From Variovorax sp. E3 (GTDB taxonomy: Bacteria > Pseudomonadota > Gammaproteobacteria > Burkholderiales > Burkholderiaceae_C), in NCBI RefSeq assembly GCF_016082275.1, contig NZ_MOWM01000005.1:1-64000 (forward strand): a DNA stretch of 64,000 nucleotides, given 5' to 3'. A program made the translations under genes and the position numbers. How positions within the stretch are numbered: position 1 is the stretch's first letter; each line of letters begins with the position of its first letter. Positions 27,364 through 35,956 of this stretch are shown here, one piece after another. Under the pieces are notes generated by a model. It did no database searches and was not told where the DNA came from. It saw nothing but the letters and a program-made list of their open reading frames with translations.

Positions 27364-28654
27364 GCCAGCACCTCGCGCGGATCGGTCACGCAGCCGCGCA
27401 GCGCGGCGGCCGCCACGGTGTAGGGCGAGCCCAGGTACACCCGCGCGGTGGGCGAGCCCATGCGGCCCTTGAAGTTGCGCGCCGTGGTCGAGATGACGGT
27501 GATGTCGTCCCCCATCGGGTCGCCATAGCCCGAGCAGGCGCCGCACGCGGTGGGGAACAGCTCGCGCCCGCGTCCATCAGCACCTGCAGCACGCCCTCGG
27601 CGCGCGCCTGCTCCTGGTCCTGGATGCTCGCGGGCGCGACGATCAGGCGGATGCCCCGCGCCACCTTGTGCCCGCGCAGCACCTGCGCCGCGGCGCGCAG
27701 GTCGTCGAGCTTGGCGCCGGTGCAGGCGCCGATGTAGGCCACGTCGACGTGCATGCCCACGTGGCGGCTCACGCCGTGCGCGTTGGCCGGGCTGTGCGGC
27801 GCGGCCACGTGCGGCTCGAGCGTGGAAGCATCGAAACGGTGGTGCGTGTAGCCGGCGTCTTCGTCGGTGAACCACGGCGCCATGTCGACCGGCGGCGCGC
27901 CGGCCTGCGCCAGGAACGCGGCGGTGGTTGCGTCGGGCGCGATGAGCCCGGCCTGCGCGCCCAGCTCGGCGCTCATGTTCGACAGCGTCATGCGCTCCTG
28001 CATCGACAGCGCCCGCACCGCGGGGCCCGCGAACTCCACCGCCTGGTAGCGCCCGCCGTTCATGCCGAAGCGCCCGATCATGTGCAGCATCATGTCCTTG
28101 GCGGTCACGCCCGCGGGCAGCGCGCCGTCCCACCACATCCGCAGGGTCTCGGGCACGCGCAGCCAGATTTCGCCGGTGACGACCACGCCGAGCATCTCGG
28201 TGCTGCCCACGCCGAACATGTACGCGCCGAACGCGCCGCCGGTGGGCGAGTGCGAGTCGCCGCCCACGCACAGCATGCCAGGGCGGATGTGGCCGTGCTG
28301 CGGCACCACCACGTGGCAGATGCCCTGGCTGTCGTACACGTGGGGCAGTTGCTGGTCGCGCGCCCAGTCGCGCGCGATGCGCACGATGCGGCGCGAGTCG
28401 TCGTCGCGCTCCGGCACGTAGTGGTCCATCACGAGCACGATGCGCGAGCGGTCCCAGATCTGCGCGCCCAGTTCCTCGAGCATGGGCTTCAGCCGCCTGG
28501 GGCCCGAGGAGTCGTGGAACATGGCCAGGTCGACGCCGCAGGTCACGATCTCGCCCACCGCCACATGGTCGCGACCGCTGGCGCGCGCAATGAGCTTCTG
28601 CGCCAGCGTCTGCGGCGGCGTGCGGTGCGCGGTGCTGGAAATGCGGGAGCTCAT
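27360..28654 (-). pseudogene. LeuC-like [4Fe-4S] hydratase large subunit; frame broken near 27563
   Basis: About 431 residues of the aconitase/isopropylmalate isomerase family, converting a hydroxydiacid and its unsaturated form. Cluster cysteines are in YIGACTGAKLDDL and TACGACSGYGDP (Cys-x-x-Cys); CVGGDSHSPTGGAFGAYMFG is the substrate-site segment. Restoring one base (GGCGCCGAG for GGCGCGAG) joins LMDAGA to ELFPTACGACSG. Start at 28654 overlaps the stop of the Bug receptor upstream. Sequence flavour is that of the short LeuC/DmdA-type catabolic enzymes rather than housekeeping LeuC. Confidence 0.87.
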
Positions 28655-29610
28655 TCCGGCTTGGCTCCGGAGAACTTGACGACCTTGGCCCAGCGCGGGA
28701 TCTCGCTGCGCACGAACTCCGAGAACTGCGCGGGCGAGTTGCCCACGGGAATGGCGCCTTCGGTGTCCAGCCGCTTGCGCATGTCGGGCTGCTGCAGCGC
28801 ATGGCGCGCCGCGTCGCTGAGCTTGCGCACGACCTCGGCGGACATGCGGGCCGGCCCGAACAGGCCGAACCACGCGCTCGATTCGTAGCCGGGCAAGGTC
28901 TCGGCAATGGCCGGCACCTCAGGGAACCCGGGCAGGCGTTTGGCGGTGGTCACGCCCAGCGCCCGAAGCTTGCCGGCCTGGATGTGCGCCTTGACGTTGC
29001 CCACCGCCGCGAACATCAGCTGCACCTGGCCGGCCAGCAGGTCTTGCACGGCGGGCGCGGTGCCCTTGTACGGAATGTTCACGATGTCCACGCCCGACTG
29101 CATCTTGAAGGCCTCGCCCGCCATGTGCAGCGACGAGCCCACCGCGCCGATCGCGAAGTTCAGCTGGCCCGGCTTTGCCTTGGCCAGCGCGATGAGCTCG
29201 CGCACGTCCTTCACCGGCAGCGACGGGTTGGCCACCAGGATCGACGGTGAAGTGGCCACGCAGGTGAGCGCGGTGAAGTCGGCCACCGGGTCGAAGGGCA
29301 GCGTGGGGTACAGCGTGGCGTTGATGGCATGGCTGGTGAAGCTCATCAGCAGCGTGTTGCCGTCGGGCGCGGCCTTGGCGACCGCGTCGGCGGCGATGTT
29401 GCCGCCGGCGCCGGGCCGGTTCTCGACGATGACGGTGCGGCCCAGCGCGGGGCCCATGCTCACGGCCAGCGAACGGGCCAGCGTGTCGGTCGAGCCGCCG
29501 GCGGGCGCACCGACGAGGATGCGCACGGGCGCGTTGCCGACCTGCGCGCGGGCACTCGCGGCGAAGGCCAGCGCGGCGGGGGCGATGAGGATGTCTCGGC
29601 GTTTCATCAT
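28651..29610 (-). CDS. Bug-family tripartite tricarboxylate transporter receptor (second)
   Basis: A 319-residue periplasmic receptor with an intact frame. After the signal segment (MMKRRDILIAPAALAFAASA) come VRILVGAPAGGSTDTLARSL and RPGAGGNIAADAVAKAAPDG, the two Bug ligand loops, then VDIVNIPYKGTAPAVQDLLA. Similar in plan to the receptor at 24494-25461, so a duplication is possible. Like it, it lacks TctA/TctB partners nearby and lies between the Liv-type transporter and the enzymes. Confidence 0.9.
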   Translation of the reverse strand: MMKRRDILIAPAALAFAASARAQVGNAPVRILVGAPAGGSTDTLARSLAVSMGPALGRTVIVENRPGAGGNIAADAVAKAAPDGNTLLMSFTSHAINATLYPTLPFDPVADFTALTCVATSPSILVANPSLPVKDVRELIALAKAKPGQLNFAIGAVGSSLHMAGEAFKMQSGVDIVNIPYKGTAPAVQDLLAGQVQLMFAAVGNVKAHIQAGKLRALGVTTAKRLPGFPEVPAIAETLPGYESSAWFGLFGPARMSAEVVRKLSDAARHALQQPDMRKRLDTEGAIPVGNSPAQFSEFVRSEIPRWAKVVKFSGAKPE

Positions 29611-29635
29611 GGGAAGGCTCCTTCTTCTTGCGGGG

Positions 29636-30346
29636 TCACAGCCCCAGGTACGCGCGCCGCAGTTCGTCGCTGCCCAGCAGCGCGTCGGGCTTGCCGGAGA
29701 ACCGCACGCTGCCGTTCTCCAGCACGTAGGCGCGGTCGGCGATTTCGAGCGACTGGCCCACGTTCTGCTCGACCAGCAGCACCGCCAGGCCGCCGTCGCG
29801 CAGCTCGCGGATCAGCGTGAACATTTCTTCCACCAGCAGCGGCGACAGGCCGAGCGACGGCTCGTCCAGGATCAGCAGCACCGGCTCGGCCATGAGCCCG
29901 CGCGCGATGGCCAGCATCTGCTGCTCGCCGCCGCTCATGGTGCCGGCGTGCTGCGCCATGCGCTCGCGCAGGCGCGGGAAGATGTGGAACATCTTCTCGA
30001 CGTTGGCCGCGCGCCGTTCGCGGGCGCGGGTGAACGAGCCGAGCTCCAGGTTCTCGAGCACGCTGAGGTTGGGGAACACCTTGCGCCCCTCGGGCACCTG
30101 GATGAGCCCGGCCTTGACCACGTCGCGGTAGTGCGCGCCGGTGAGGTCCTTGCCGTCGAAGCGCACGCTGCCGCTCCAGGCCGGCGTGAGGCCGCAGACC
30201 ATCTTGTTGAGGGTCGACTTGCCCGCGCCGTTGCTGCCGAGCAGCGCGACCATTTCGCCGGCGTTCACCTGCAGGTCGACGCCGCGCAGCACCTCGACGC
30301 GGCCGTAGCCGCCGCGCAGGCCATGAATGTCCAGCAGCGCGGTCAT
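29636..30346 (-). CDS. livF: Branched-chain amino acid-type ABC transporter ATPase LivF
   Basis: Cytoplasmic ATPase of 236 residues, the LivF class by order and length. Walker A GSNGAGKST near residue 37, VPEGRKVFPNLSVLENL typical of LivF, signature MSGGEQQMLAIARGL and Walker B LLILDEPSLGLSP. Starts within the stop of livG. In this operon the transporter presumably imports the compound metabolised by the downstream enzymes rather than an amino acid. Confidence 0.93.
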   Translation of the reverse strand: MTALLDIHGLRGGYGRVEVLRGVDLQVNAGEMVALLGSNGAGKSTLNKMVCGLTPAWSGSVRFDGKDLTGAHYRDVVKAGLIQVPEGRKVFPNLSVLENLELGSFTRARERRAANVEKMFHIFPRLRERMAQHAGTMSGGEQQMLAIARGLMAEPVLLILDEPSLGLSPLLVEEMFTLIRELRDGGLAVLLVEQNVGQSLEIADRAYVLENGSVRFSGKPDALLGSDELRRAYLGL

Positions 30347-31122
30347 GCGGCCGCTCCCTGCGCCGCCGCGGCCGCTGCCGCCGCCTTGCGCAAGCGCGCC
30401 GCCGTGCCGTGGCCCAGGTAGGCCTCGACGACGCGGTCGTCCGAGGTGACCTGCGCCGGGCTGCCCTCGGCGATCAGCTGGCCCTGCGCCAGCACCCACA
30501 CATGGCCGGCCAGGTTCATCACGGCCTGCATCACGTGTTCGATCATCAGCACGGTCACGCCGCTGTCGGCAATGCCGCGCACCACCGGCATCATCTCGGC
30601 GATCTCCTGGGGGTTGAGGCCCGCGAGCACTTCGTCGAGCAGCAGCAGGCGGGGCCGCGTGGCCAGCGCACGGGCGAGTTCGAGCCGCTTGCGTCCGGCC
30701 ACGGTGAGGTCGGACGCGGGCTTGTCGAGCTGCGGCGCCAGGCCCACGCGCAGCGCGACGGCCTCGGCGCTGGCCAGTGCCTCGGCGCGGTTGCGCACAT
30801 GCAGGTGCGCGCCCACGGCGATGTTCTCGCGCACGGTCTGCGCGGCGAAGGGCTTCACGATCTGGAAGGTGCGCGTCATGCCGAGCACCGCGTTGCGGTG
30901 CGGCTCGCGGCCGGTGATGTCCTGTCCGGCGAAGCGCACGGTGCCCGTGTCGGGCTTCAGGAAGCCCGACATGAGCGCGAACAGCGTGGTCTTGCCCGCG
31001 CCGTTCGGGCCGATCAGCGCGGTGAGGCTTCCCTCGTGTACCGCAAGGCTCACGTTCTGCACGGCCTTGAGGCCGCCGAACGAGCGCGAGATGCCGTCCA
31101 GCTTCAGCAGCGGCTCAGTCAT
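30343..31122 (-). CDS. livG: Branched-chain amino acid-type ABC transporter ATPase LivG
   Basis: A 259-residue ATPase. Walker A GPNGAGKTT, the LivG-type segment GMTRTFQIVKPFAAQTVREN, signature LTVAGRKRLELARAL and Walker B LLLLDEVLAGLNP. The C terminus carries an Ala-rich tail (AAAAAAAAQGAAA-like), of no known role. Overlaps livM by eight bases. Confidence 0.93.
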   Translation of the reverse strand: MTEPLLKLDGISRSFGGLKAVQNVSLAVHEGSLTALIGPNGAGKTTLFALMSGFLKPDTGTVRFAGQDITGREPHRNAVLGMTRTFQIVKPFAAQTVRENIAVGAHLHVRNRAEALASAEAVALRVGLAPQLDKPASDLTVAGRKRLELARALATRPRLLLLDEVLAGLNPQEIAEMMPVVRGIADSGVTVLMIEHVMQAVMNLAGHVWVLAQGQLIAEGSPAQVTSDDRVVEAYLGHGTAARLRKAAAAAAAAQGAAA

Positions 31123-32107
31123 GCCTGCCTCCCCGGGCGTTCCACAGCTGCCGCACCGACAGCCCCAGCCCCGCGACGCCGCGCGGCAGGAAGATGACGA
31201 TCAGCACCAGCACCGTGCCGTAGATGACCATGTTGATGCCCGGCAGCTCGCCGAACAGATTGCGCGTGAGGTCCGACAACAGGTGCAGCACGGCGGCCCC
31301 GAGCACCGGCCCCCACAGCGTGCCCATGCCGCCCACGATGGCCGCGACCAGCGCCTCGACCGATGTGACCGAGCCGTAGGCGATGCCGGCGTCGATGTAC
31401 TGGAACACCTGCACGTAGAACGCACCCGCCGCGCCCATGAAGGCGGCCGACAGGCCGATGGCCGCGAGCTTGACGCGAAACGGGTTCACGCCCACGGCGC
31501 GCGCGGCGTCCTCGTTGTCGCGCACGGCCTGCAGGTAGGCGCCGAAGCGGCCGTTGCGCAGCCACCAGGTCACGAGCAGCGCGACGACCACCATCGCCAG
31601 CACCACCCACAGGTAGCCGGCGCGCGAGGCGAACTGCATGTTGGCCGCCGATTCGCGCAGCGGCACCATCAGCCCGACGCCGCCGCCGGTGAACGACACC
31701 GACGTCGCGACGATGCGGAACACCTCGGCGAAGGCCAGCGTGACGAGCGCGAAGTACGAGCCCTTGAGTCCGTAGCGGAACGTGAGCCCGCCGACGAACA
31801 GCCCCACCAGCGCGCTGCCCGCCACCGCCAGCGGCAGCGCCGCCCAGGGGTTGATGCCGCCCTGCAATTGCGCGATGGCCTGGATGTAGGCCCCCGTGCC
31901 GAAGAACAGCGCGTGCCCGAACGAGAACTGCCCGCCGAAGCCGCCGAGGATGTTCCAGGCCTGCGCGATGAGCGTGGCGTAGAGCGCCATCATCACGAAG
32001 TTGAGCATCACGCCCGACCGGGTCATGAAGGGCACGCAGCCGATGACCACCGCGAAGAGCGCGATGCCCGCGAGTTGCCTGTATCCCTGGTTCATACCTG
32101 CGCTCAT
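31115..32107 (-). CDS. livM: Liv-type ABC transporter permease LivM
   Basis: Inner-membrane permease of 330 residues with about nine hydrophobic helices. GGFGGQFSFGHALFFGTGAY near residue 55 is the LivM signature loop, and VEALVAAIVGGMGTLWGPVLG near the C terminus is the ATPase-contact region. It forms the channel with LivH. Overlaps livH by four bases. Confidence 0.93.
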   Translation of the reverse strand: MSAGMNQGYRQLAGIALFAVVIGCVPFMTRSGVMLNFVMMALYATLIAQAWNILGGFGGQFSFGHALFFGTGAYIQAIAQLQGGINPWAALPLAVAGSALVGLFVGGLTFRYGLKGSYFALVTLAFAEVFRIVATSVSFTGGGVGLMVPLRESAANMQFASRAGYLWVVLAMVVVALLVTWWLRNGRFGAYLQAVRDNEDAARAVGVNPFRVKLAAIGLSAAFMGAAGAFYVQVFQYIDAGIAYGSVTSVEALVAAIVGGMGTLWGPVLGAAVLHLLSDLTRNLFGELPGINMVIYGTVLVLIVIFLPRGVAGLGLSVRQLWNARGGRHD

Positions 32108-32976
32108 GCCTTGGCTCCGAACATGCCCTGCGGGCGGAACAGCACGACGCCGATGAAGATCGCGAAGATGCCGATCTGCCCGAGCGACTCGCCCAGGTAC
32201 AGCCCGCCCAGCGACTCGACCACCCCCACCAGGAAGCCGCCGATGAGCGCGCCCACGAAGCTGCCCATGCCGCCGAGCACGACGATGGTGAAGGCCACCA
32301 GCACGAAGCCGCTGCCCACCTGCGGATTGACGTAGTACGCGGGCAGCAGGAAGCAGGCGGCCGCGCCCAGGCAGGCCAGGCCGATGCCGAAGCTCATGGC
32401 GTAGACGTGGTCCACGTCGATGCCCATGAGCTTGGCGCCCTCCTTCTCCTTGGCGACGGCGCGGATGGCGCGGCCCAGGTCGGTGCGCCCCATGATCCAG
32501 AACAGGATGCCCGACACCACCAGCGCGCCCGCGAAGGCCACGAGCTTGGGCACGGCGATCATGGCCGGGCCGATGGCCACGGTGCTCAGCGAGTAGGCGG
32601 TGTCGATGCTGCGCGTGTCCGACTTGAAGAACAGCAGCGCGAGGTTCTCCATGACGATGGCGATGCCCAGCGTGGCGAGCAGGATGTTCTCGTCCTTGCC
32701 GTGGCCCGCCCGGTTGATGACGACGCGCTGCAGCACGTAGCCGAGCGCGAACATGCCCACGACGGCAATGGGCAGCGCCATGTAGGGGTCGATGCCCCAG
32801 CGCTCCTTGAGGAAGTACACGGCATACAGCGCCAGCATCAGGCTGGCGCCGTGCGCGAAGTTGATGATGTGCAGCACGCCGTAGATCAGCGTCAGCCCCA
32901 CGGCGATCAGGGCGTACACGGCGCCCGTCGTCAGGCCGTTGAGGACCGACGGAAAGAGGATGTTGATGTCCGGCAT
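32104..32976 (-). CDS. livH: Liv-type ABC transporter permease LivH
   Basis: Permease of 290 residues, eight or so transmembrane segments. LNGLTTGAVYALIAVGLTLI at the N terminus and GVLHIINFAHGASLMLALYA are the LivH hallmarks, with VVLGGMGSFVGALIGGFLVG near the end. Lies 22 bases after the receptor gene and overlaps livM. Confidence 0.93.
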   Translation of the reverse strand: MPDINILFPSVLNGLTTGAVYALIAVGLTLIYGVLHIINFAHGASLMLALYAVYFLKERWGIDPYMALPIAVVGMFALGYVLQRVVINRAGHGKDENILLATLGIAIVMENLALLFFKSDTRSIDTAYSLSTVAIGPAMIAVPKLVAFAGALVVSGILFWIMGRTDLGRAIRAVAKEKEGAKLMGIDVDHVYAMSFGIGLACLGAAACFLLPAYYVNPQVGSGFVLVAFTIVVLGGMGSFVGALIGGFLVGVVESLGGLYLGESLGQIGIFAIFIGVVLFRPQGMFGAKA

Positions 32977-32998
32977 GTGGCGCGCTGGTGCCTCGAGC

Positions 32999-34201
32999 TC
33001 AGGCCTTGAGCGGGAAGACCGGGTCCACTTCGCGGTAGTCGCGCGGGATGATGACCTTGATGTCGTTCTTGACCACCTGCGTCATCAGCGGCTGCGCGCC
33101 TTCGTTCTGCCCGTTGACGAAGCGCGTGGGGCCGTACGGCATGATGTGGTTCGAGAAGGTGCTCTTCTCCAGCGCGTCGATGATGGCGGCGCGCTCCGTC
33201 GACCTGGCGCGCTCGATGGCGTCGGCCAGCAGCCACATCGAGGTGTAGGTCATGAAGACCTCGTAGCTGAAGAACTGGCCCTTGGCCTCCACGCGCTTGC
33301 GCAGCTCCTGCGAGCGCTTGTCCTTCGGATTGAACCAGTGGTTGCAATCGATGATGCCGTTGGCAGCCTCGGGAAACTCCTTGACGAACTTGTAGCTCGA
33401 CGCCGCGCCGCCCAGCACCGAGAAGATGGCCTTGGGCACCACCTTCTGCTGCTGCATGGTGCGAACCAGCAGCGCGTACTCGTTGTAGTAGTTGGCGGGA
33501 ATCACGATGTCGGGGTTGACCGACTTCATGCGCAGCACGATGTTGTTGAAGTCGCGCGTGGGGTTGGCGTGCTTCACCACTTCCTTCACCTCGAAGCCGT
33601 AGCCGGGCAGCTCGCGCGAGAGCAGTTGCGCGGTGCCGGCGCCGAACAGCGACTCCTCGTGGATGATCATCACCGTCTTGGCCGGGCTGCCCGCGGCCTT
33701 GTTGAGCACCAGCAGGTTGGCCATGGCCACTTCGGTCGACTTCTTGTAGCCGGGGCCGAAGCGGAAGGTGTTCTTCAGCCCGCGCTCGACGATCTGGTCG
33801 GCCACGCCCACGTCGACCACGTGCGGCAGGTTGTACTTGGCCGCGGCCTGCGTGGTGGCCAGGCAGATGGCCGAGGCGAACGCGCCCACGATGGCCGAGA
33901 CGCCGGCCTCGTTCATCTTCTCGACCTCCGCCGCGCCGGCCTGCGGCTGCGACTGCGCGTCGCCCAGCAGGGCCTCGAGCTTCGCGCCGCCCAGCGACTT
34001 GATGCCGCCCGCGGCGTTGATGTCCTCGATGGCCATCAGCGCCCCCAGGCGGCACTGCTGGCCCGAATAGGCCAGGGCCCCCGTGACCGGATGCAGCACG
34101 CCGACCTTGACGGCCTTGGGCTGCGCGCCGGCCACGAGCGGGAAGGCCACGGCGGTGGCCAGGGCGGCGGACTGCGAGACGAAACTGCGGCGGTTCTGCA
34201 T
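32999..34201 (-). CDS. LivK-type ABC transporter substrate-binding protein
   Basis: Periplasmic receptor of 400 residues. The N terminus (MQNRRSFVSQSAALATAVAF) has a double Arg and could use Tat; the mature domain begins KAVKVGVLHPVTGALAYSGQ. Start 34201 follows AGGAAAG at a good distance; the frame opens further upstream but overlaps the regulator. SVNPDIVIPANYYNEYALLV and GIIDCNHWFNPKDKRSQELR fit the aromatic/amide-ligand branch of the family. Nearest partners are LivHMGF just downstream. Confidence 0.91.
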   Translation of the reverse strand: MQNRRSFVSQSAALATAVAFPLVAGAQPKAVKVGVLHPVTGALAYSGQQCRLGALMAIEDINAAGGIKSLGGAKLEALLGDAQSQPQAGAAEVEKMNEAGVSAIVGAFASAICLATTQAAAKYNLPHVVDVGVADQIVERGLKNTFRFGPGYKKSTEVAMANLLVLNKAAGSPAKTVMIIHEESLFGAGTAQLLSRELPGYGFEVKEVVKHANPTRDFNNIVLRMKSVNPDIVIPANYYNEYALLVRTMQQQKVVPKAIFSVLGGAASSYKFVKEFPEAANGIIDCNHWFNPKDKRSQELRKRVEAKGQFFSYEVFMTYTSMWLLADAIERARSTERAAIIDALEKSTFSNHIMPYGPTRFVNGQNEGAQPLMTQVVKNDIKVIIPRDYREVDPVFPLKA

Positions 34202-34221
34202 GGGACTTTCCTTTTTTCTCT

Positions 34222-35013
34222 TCAGTTGAACTGGGCTGACACGTCTTTGCTGACCCACACCTTGGCGTCGATGCTGCCCACGCGGGAGAGCTGCATTTCG
34301 TAGGTGTAGCGGTCGGGCCGGTAGAAGCCGTGCAGCCACTGCACGGGCCGCTCGTCCTCGTCGTAGATCAGGCGGCGCACCGCCAGCAGGGCCGAGCCGA
34401 CCGACACGTCCAGGTGCTGCGCGAGCACGTTGTCGGCCAGCCGCGCGGAGATGGTCTGGTGCGCGCGCCCCACCTTCACGCCCGACTCCTCCAGCAGCAC
34501 CAGGATGGGCTTCTTCGACAGCTCGCGCCGGCCGAAGCGCCGCGCGATGGTGTCGGGCACGTAGGTGGTGATGTGCGAGAGCGGGCCTTCCTTGGTGGAG
34601 CGCACGCGCACCGCCTTCTGCACCGGGTCGCCGAGCGTGAGCGCCAGCGCCTCGGCCACTTGCGTGGAAGCGGTGATGGTCGCGACCTCGATCACCTTGA
34701 CCGAGGTGTGCAGGCCCATGGTGACGAGGTTCTCCAGCAGGCCGCGCAGATTGGCACGCTCCATGCTCTTGCCGGCGGGCCCGTCGACGGCCGAAGGGGG
34801 CGGCAGCGCGCGCGTGCGGCGCCCGGGGTTGCGCGCGATCAGGCCTTCGGAGGCCAGCTGCTCGAGCGCGCGCCGTACCGTGACGCGCGCCACGTTGAAC
34901 TGCGCCATCAGCGCGAGTTCGCCGGGCAGCCCTTCCGCGAAACGCCCTTCGTGCAGTTGCTCACGCAGGACCAGATAGATCTGGTGGTATTTCGGCAAAG
35001 GCATTTGCGACAT
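34222..35013 (-). CDS. GntR/HutC-family regulator with UTRA domain
   Basis: A 263-residue regulator: winged helix at roughly 8-72 (PGELALMAQFNVARVTVRRA is the recognition region) and a UTRA ligand domain at about 95-245 ending in GFYRPDRYTYEMQLSR. It heads the operon that runs to 17878, 20 bases before the receptor gene, so it probably represses its own transcription and that of all following genes until the substrate or an intermediate binds. AT-rich DNA just upstream (35014-35057) is the probable control region. Confidence 0.9.
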   Translation of the reverse strand: MSQMPLPKYHQIYLVLREQLHEGRFAEGLPGELALMAQFNVARVTVRRALEQLASEGLIARNPGRRTRALPPPSAVDGPAGKSMERANLRGLLENLVTMGLHTSVKVIEVATITASTQVAEALALTLGDPVQKAVRVRSTKEGPLSHITTYVPDTIARRFGRRELSKKPILVLLEESGVKVGRAHQTISARLADNVLAQHLDVSVGSALLAVRRLIYDEDERPVQWLHGFYRPDRYTYEMQLSRVGSIDAKVWVSKDVSAQFN

Positions 35014-35057
35014 GCCTTTGATGTTTTTGCAGTTTCAATGTTCTGTCAATGGGACAT

Positions 35058-35921
35058 TTAAAACCCGCCACCCACGCCGCGCTGCCATGCGCCGGGCGTG
35101 AAACCGAACTGGCGCCCGAAGATGCGCGTCATGTGGCTCTGGTCGGCGAAGCCGCTGGCGGCGGCCGCATCGGCAAGGCTCGCGCCGCGGCGGATGAGCG
35201 CGCGTGCGCGTTCGGCGCGCTGCAGCAGCAGCCATGCGTGCGGCGGCACGCCGTAGGCTTTTTCGAAGCGGCGCAGCGCCTGGTATTTGCTCAGGCCCGC
35301 CATGGCCGCGAGCTCGTCGAGCGAAGGCGCTGCGTGCAGGTCGTCGGCGAGGCGCTCGCGCAGCAAGCGCATGTCGCCGCCGATCTCGCGAACCGGCAGT
35401 GCGGTCGAATGGGCGTCGAGCAGCAGGCCGCAGACCTCGGCGAGCGACTCTTCGCAGGCCAGTGCCTCGACACCGCGGGCGCCCGGCGCGGTGCGCCAGC
35501 CGTCGAGCCGCGCGAACAGCCGCCGCAGCGTGTCGCCCAGCCGCGCGTCGCGGATGACGGGGCGCACCAGTTCCACGTCGGCGGCCATGCCCACGCCCAT
35601 GCCCGTTGCGTCGCCCTGCATGCCGGCGATCACGGCCGGCTCCAGGTACACCATGCGCCAGCGCCGCGACGGGCCGCCGAGCGGCCGCCCGTCGTGCACT
35701 TCGCCGGGGTTGGTGGCGATCAGGTCGCCGGCATAGGCGTCGACCGTGCCGCGCCCGCTGGCCGAACTTTGCGCGCCGTGCTCCAGCAGGCCCAGGCCGT
35801 AGGTGGCATGCCAGTGCCGGCCGTAATGGCGGGCGCTGTCGATCCAGGTGCCGTGAACGCCGTCCCATGGCGATCCGAAGACCTGGCTGCGATGGTCCGG
35901 GGGCGTCTTCATCGGCCGCAT
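35058..35921 (-). CDS. AraC-family transcriptional regulator
   Basis: A 287-residue protein with an N-terminal cupin-like effector domain (SGRGTVDAYAGDLIATNPGE is the barrel core) and a C-terminal pair of helix-turn-helix motifs: SLDELAAMAGLSKYQALRRF and SLADAAAASGFADQSHMTRI. ATG 35921 or 35912 both possible. It lies 36 bases after the TRAP receptor gene on the same strand, so it may be co-expressed. Target unknown. Confidence 0.87.
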   Translation of the reverse strand: MRPMKTPPDHRSQVFGSPWDGVHGTWIDSARHYGRHWHATYGLGLLEHGAQSSASGRGTVDAYAGDLIATNPGEVHDGRPLGGPSRRWRMVYLEPAVIAGMQGDATGMGVGMAADVELVRPVIRDARLGDTLRRLFARLDGWRTAPGARGVEALACEESLAEVCGLLLDAHSTALPVREIGGDMRLLRERLADDLHAAPSLDELAAMAGLSKYQALRRFEKAYGVPPHAWLLLQRAERARALIRRGASLADAAAASGFADQSHMTRIFGRQFGFTPGAWQRGVGGGF

Positions 35922-35956
35922 GATCGCAGACAAGCGCCCGCTTGCCCCGCCGCCGC

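Noticed and set aside
26842..28654. Leucine-pathway isopropylmalate isomerase (leuCD)
   Set aside because: No leuA or leuB nearby, and the genes sit inside a catabolic operon with a lyase, amidase and transporter; a catabolic hydratase is more likely, though assay would be needed.
35014..35049. TTGACA (35044-35049, minus strand) with an AAACAT at 17-base spacing as the main promoter of the 16-gene operon
   Set aside because: It would put the transcript start almost on the GntR ATG, leaving no leader, and the -10 match is weak; not listed as a feature.
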